Notes under the pieces: model-generated
Database searches by the model: none
Told to the model about the DNA's origin: nothing
Seen by the model: the letters and a program-made list of their open reading frames with translations, nothing else
Source of the DNA: JBBQXV01 sp043785585
GTDB taxonomy: Bacteria > Myxococcota_A > Polyangia > Polyangiales > Polyangiaceae
Direction of reading: 5' to 3'
Assembly (NCBI GenBank): GCA_043785585.1
Contig: JAYVXB010000484.1
Location: 1-14,863, forward strand
DNA: 14,863 bases
Part shown: one piece after another, positions 14,595 through 14,863 of the stretch
Layout of the letters: each line of letters starts with the position of its first letter
Numbering within the stretch: position 1 is the first letter of the stretch
Translations under genes and position numbers: made by a program

Positions 14595-14863
14595 TCACAG
14601 CTTCACGGGTGCAGGGGTCGGCCGGTCCACCGTTTCGCCGTCGCCGAGCTGCCCCGTGCGGTTCGCACCCCAGCACACGACCTGGTCGGCTTCGAGGAGC
14701 GCACAGGCGTGCGCACCGCCGACGGCAACCTGCTTCGCACCCGCCAGCTGGACGACGCGCGTCGGCGTTTTCCGGTCCTGCGTCGTACCGTCACCGATCT
14801 GTCCGTGATCGTTCGCGCCCCAACATCGGACGGTGCCGTCGCCGAGGCGCGCGCATGTCTCGC
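14595..14863 (-). CDS. RCC1-repeat protein (N-terminal part outside the window)
   Basis: Eighty-eight C-terminal residues are visible, open to the window edge and ending at TGA 14595. They hold RCC1 beta-propeller blades: the end of one blade (ETCARLGDGTVRCWGANDHG), then GQIGDGTTQDRKTPTRVV, then AVGGAHACALLEADQVVCWG, ANRTGQLGDGETVDRPTPAP and VKL-stop. The Cys-Ala-Leu and Cys-Trp-Gly pairs are typical of exported RCC1-repeat proteins in myxobacteria, where each blade often carries a disulfide. Whether it has a signal peptide or lipobox cannot be seen. It precedes accD by 16 bases on the same strand. Role unknown. Confidence 0.9.
   Translation of the reverse strand, partial: ETCARLGDGTVRCWGANDHGQIGDGTTQDRKTPTRVVQLAGAKQVAVGGAHACALLEADQVVCWGANRTGQLGDGETVDRPTPAPVKL

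Overview
The window looks like chromosomal DNA from a myxobacterium of the Polyangia type (Myxococcota). This is an inference from very high G+C with G/C-ending codons, Asp-Ala-Gly/Asp-Gly-Gly-rich linkers behind lipoprotein-like signal peptides, a Hanks-type Ser/Thr kinase with a single membrane span and a Ser/Thr/Pro-rich tail, DUF1566 lipoproteins, and an RCC1-repeat protein with the Cys-Trp-Gly signature. No rRNA, tRNA, CRISPR array, transposase or phage gene was seen.

Layout, left to right. (1) Positions 1-2223, minus strand: two tandem paralogous secreted proteins, best matched to the DUF4397 type; the left one runs off the window. Each has the same 20-base motif at the same distance from its start codon. 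(2) 2342-5951, plus strand: a compact four-gene operon with overlapping ends (14, 14 and 4 bases). It encodes a transmembrane Ser/Thr kinase, a secreted TPR-like protein with two C-terminal hydrophobic segments, a DUF1566 lipoprotein and a second secreted DUF1566 protein. (3) 5952-6426: a gene-free stretch between convergent operons. It holds a ten-unit, 22-base-period tandem array and a 133-base nested inverted-repeat element. (4) 6427-7921, minus strand: a DCC/DUF393 thiol oxidoreductase-like gene followed by a PP2C phosphatase. (5) 7998-10335, plus strand: an ArsR-type HTH fused to a SAM-methyltransferase domain (SahR-like), overlapping ahcY, behind a promoter that appears leaderless and carries a perfect palindrome. 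(6) 10336-10477: a long palindrome with the 'CGCCAAG' pattern between convergent genes, followed by a 26-base duplication reaching into the end of glmM. (7) 10478-14863, minus strand: an RCC1-repeat gene (partial), accD, folC, yajQ and glmM in one direction with short gaps.

How the genes may work together. The kinase operon reads as an envelope sensing or signalling unit whose partners are all exported. A PP2C phosphatase sits convergently next to it and could oppose the kinase, but that link is only positional. The regulator-ahcY pair reads as a self-contained S-adenosylhomocysteine control and recycling unit. The right-hand cluster is housekeeping: malonyl-CoA synthesis, folate polyglutamylation, a YajQ nucleotide-binding protein and the GlcN-6-P to GlcN-1-P step of peptidoglycan precursor synthesis. 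The least explained signals are the 22-base array, the nested inverted-repeat element, the kinase/DUF1566 operon and the twin DUF4397-like genes with their shared upstream motif.
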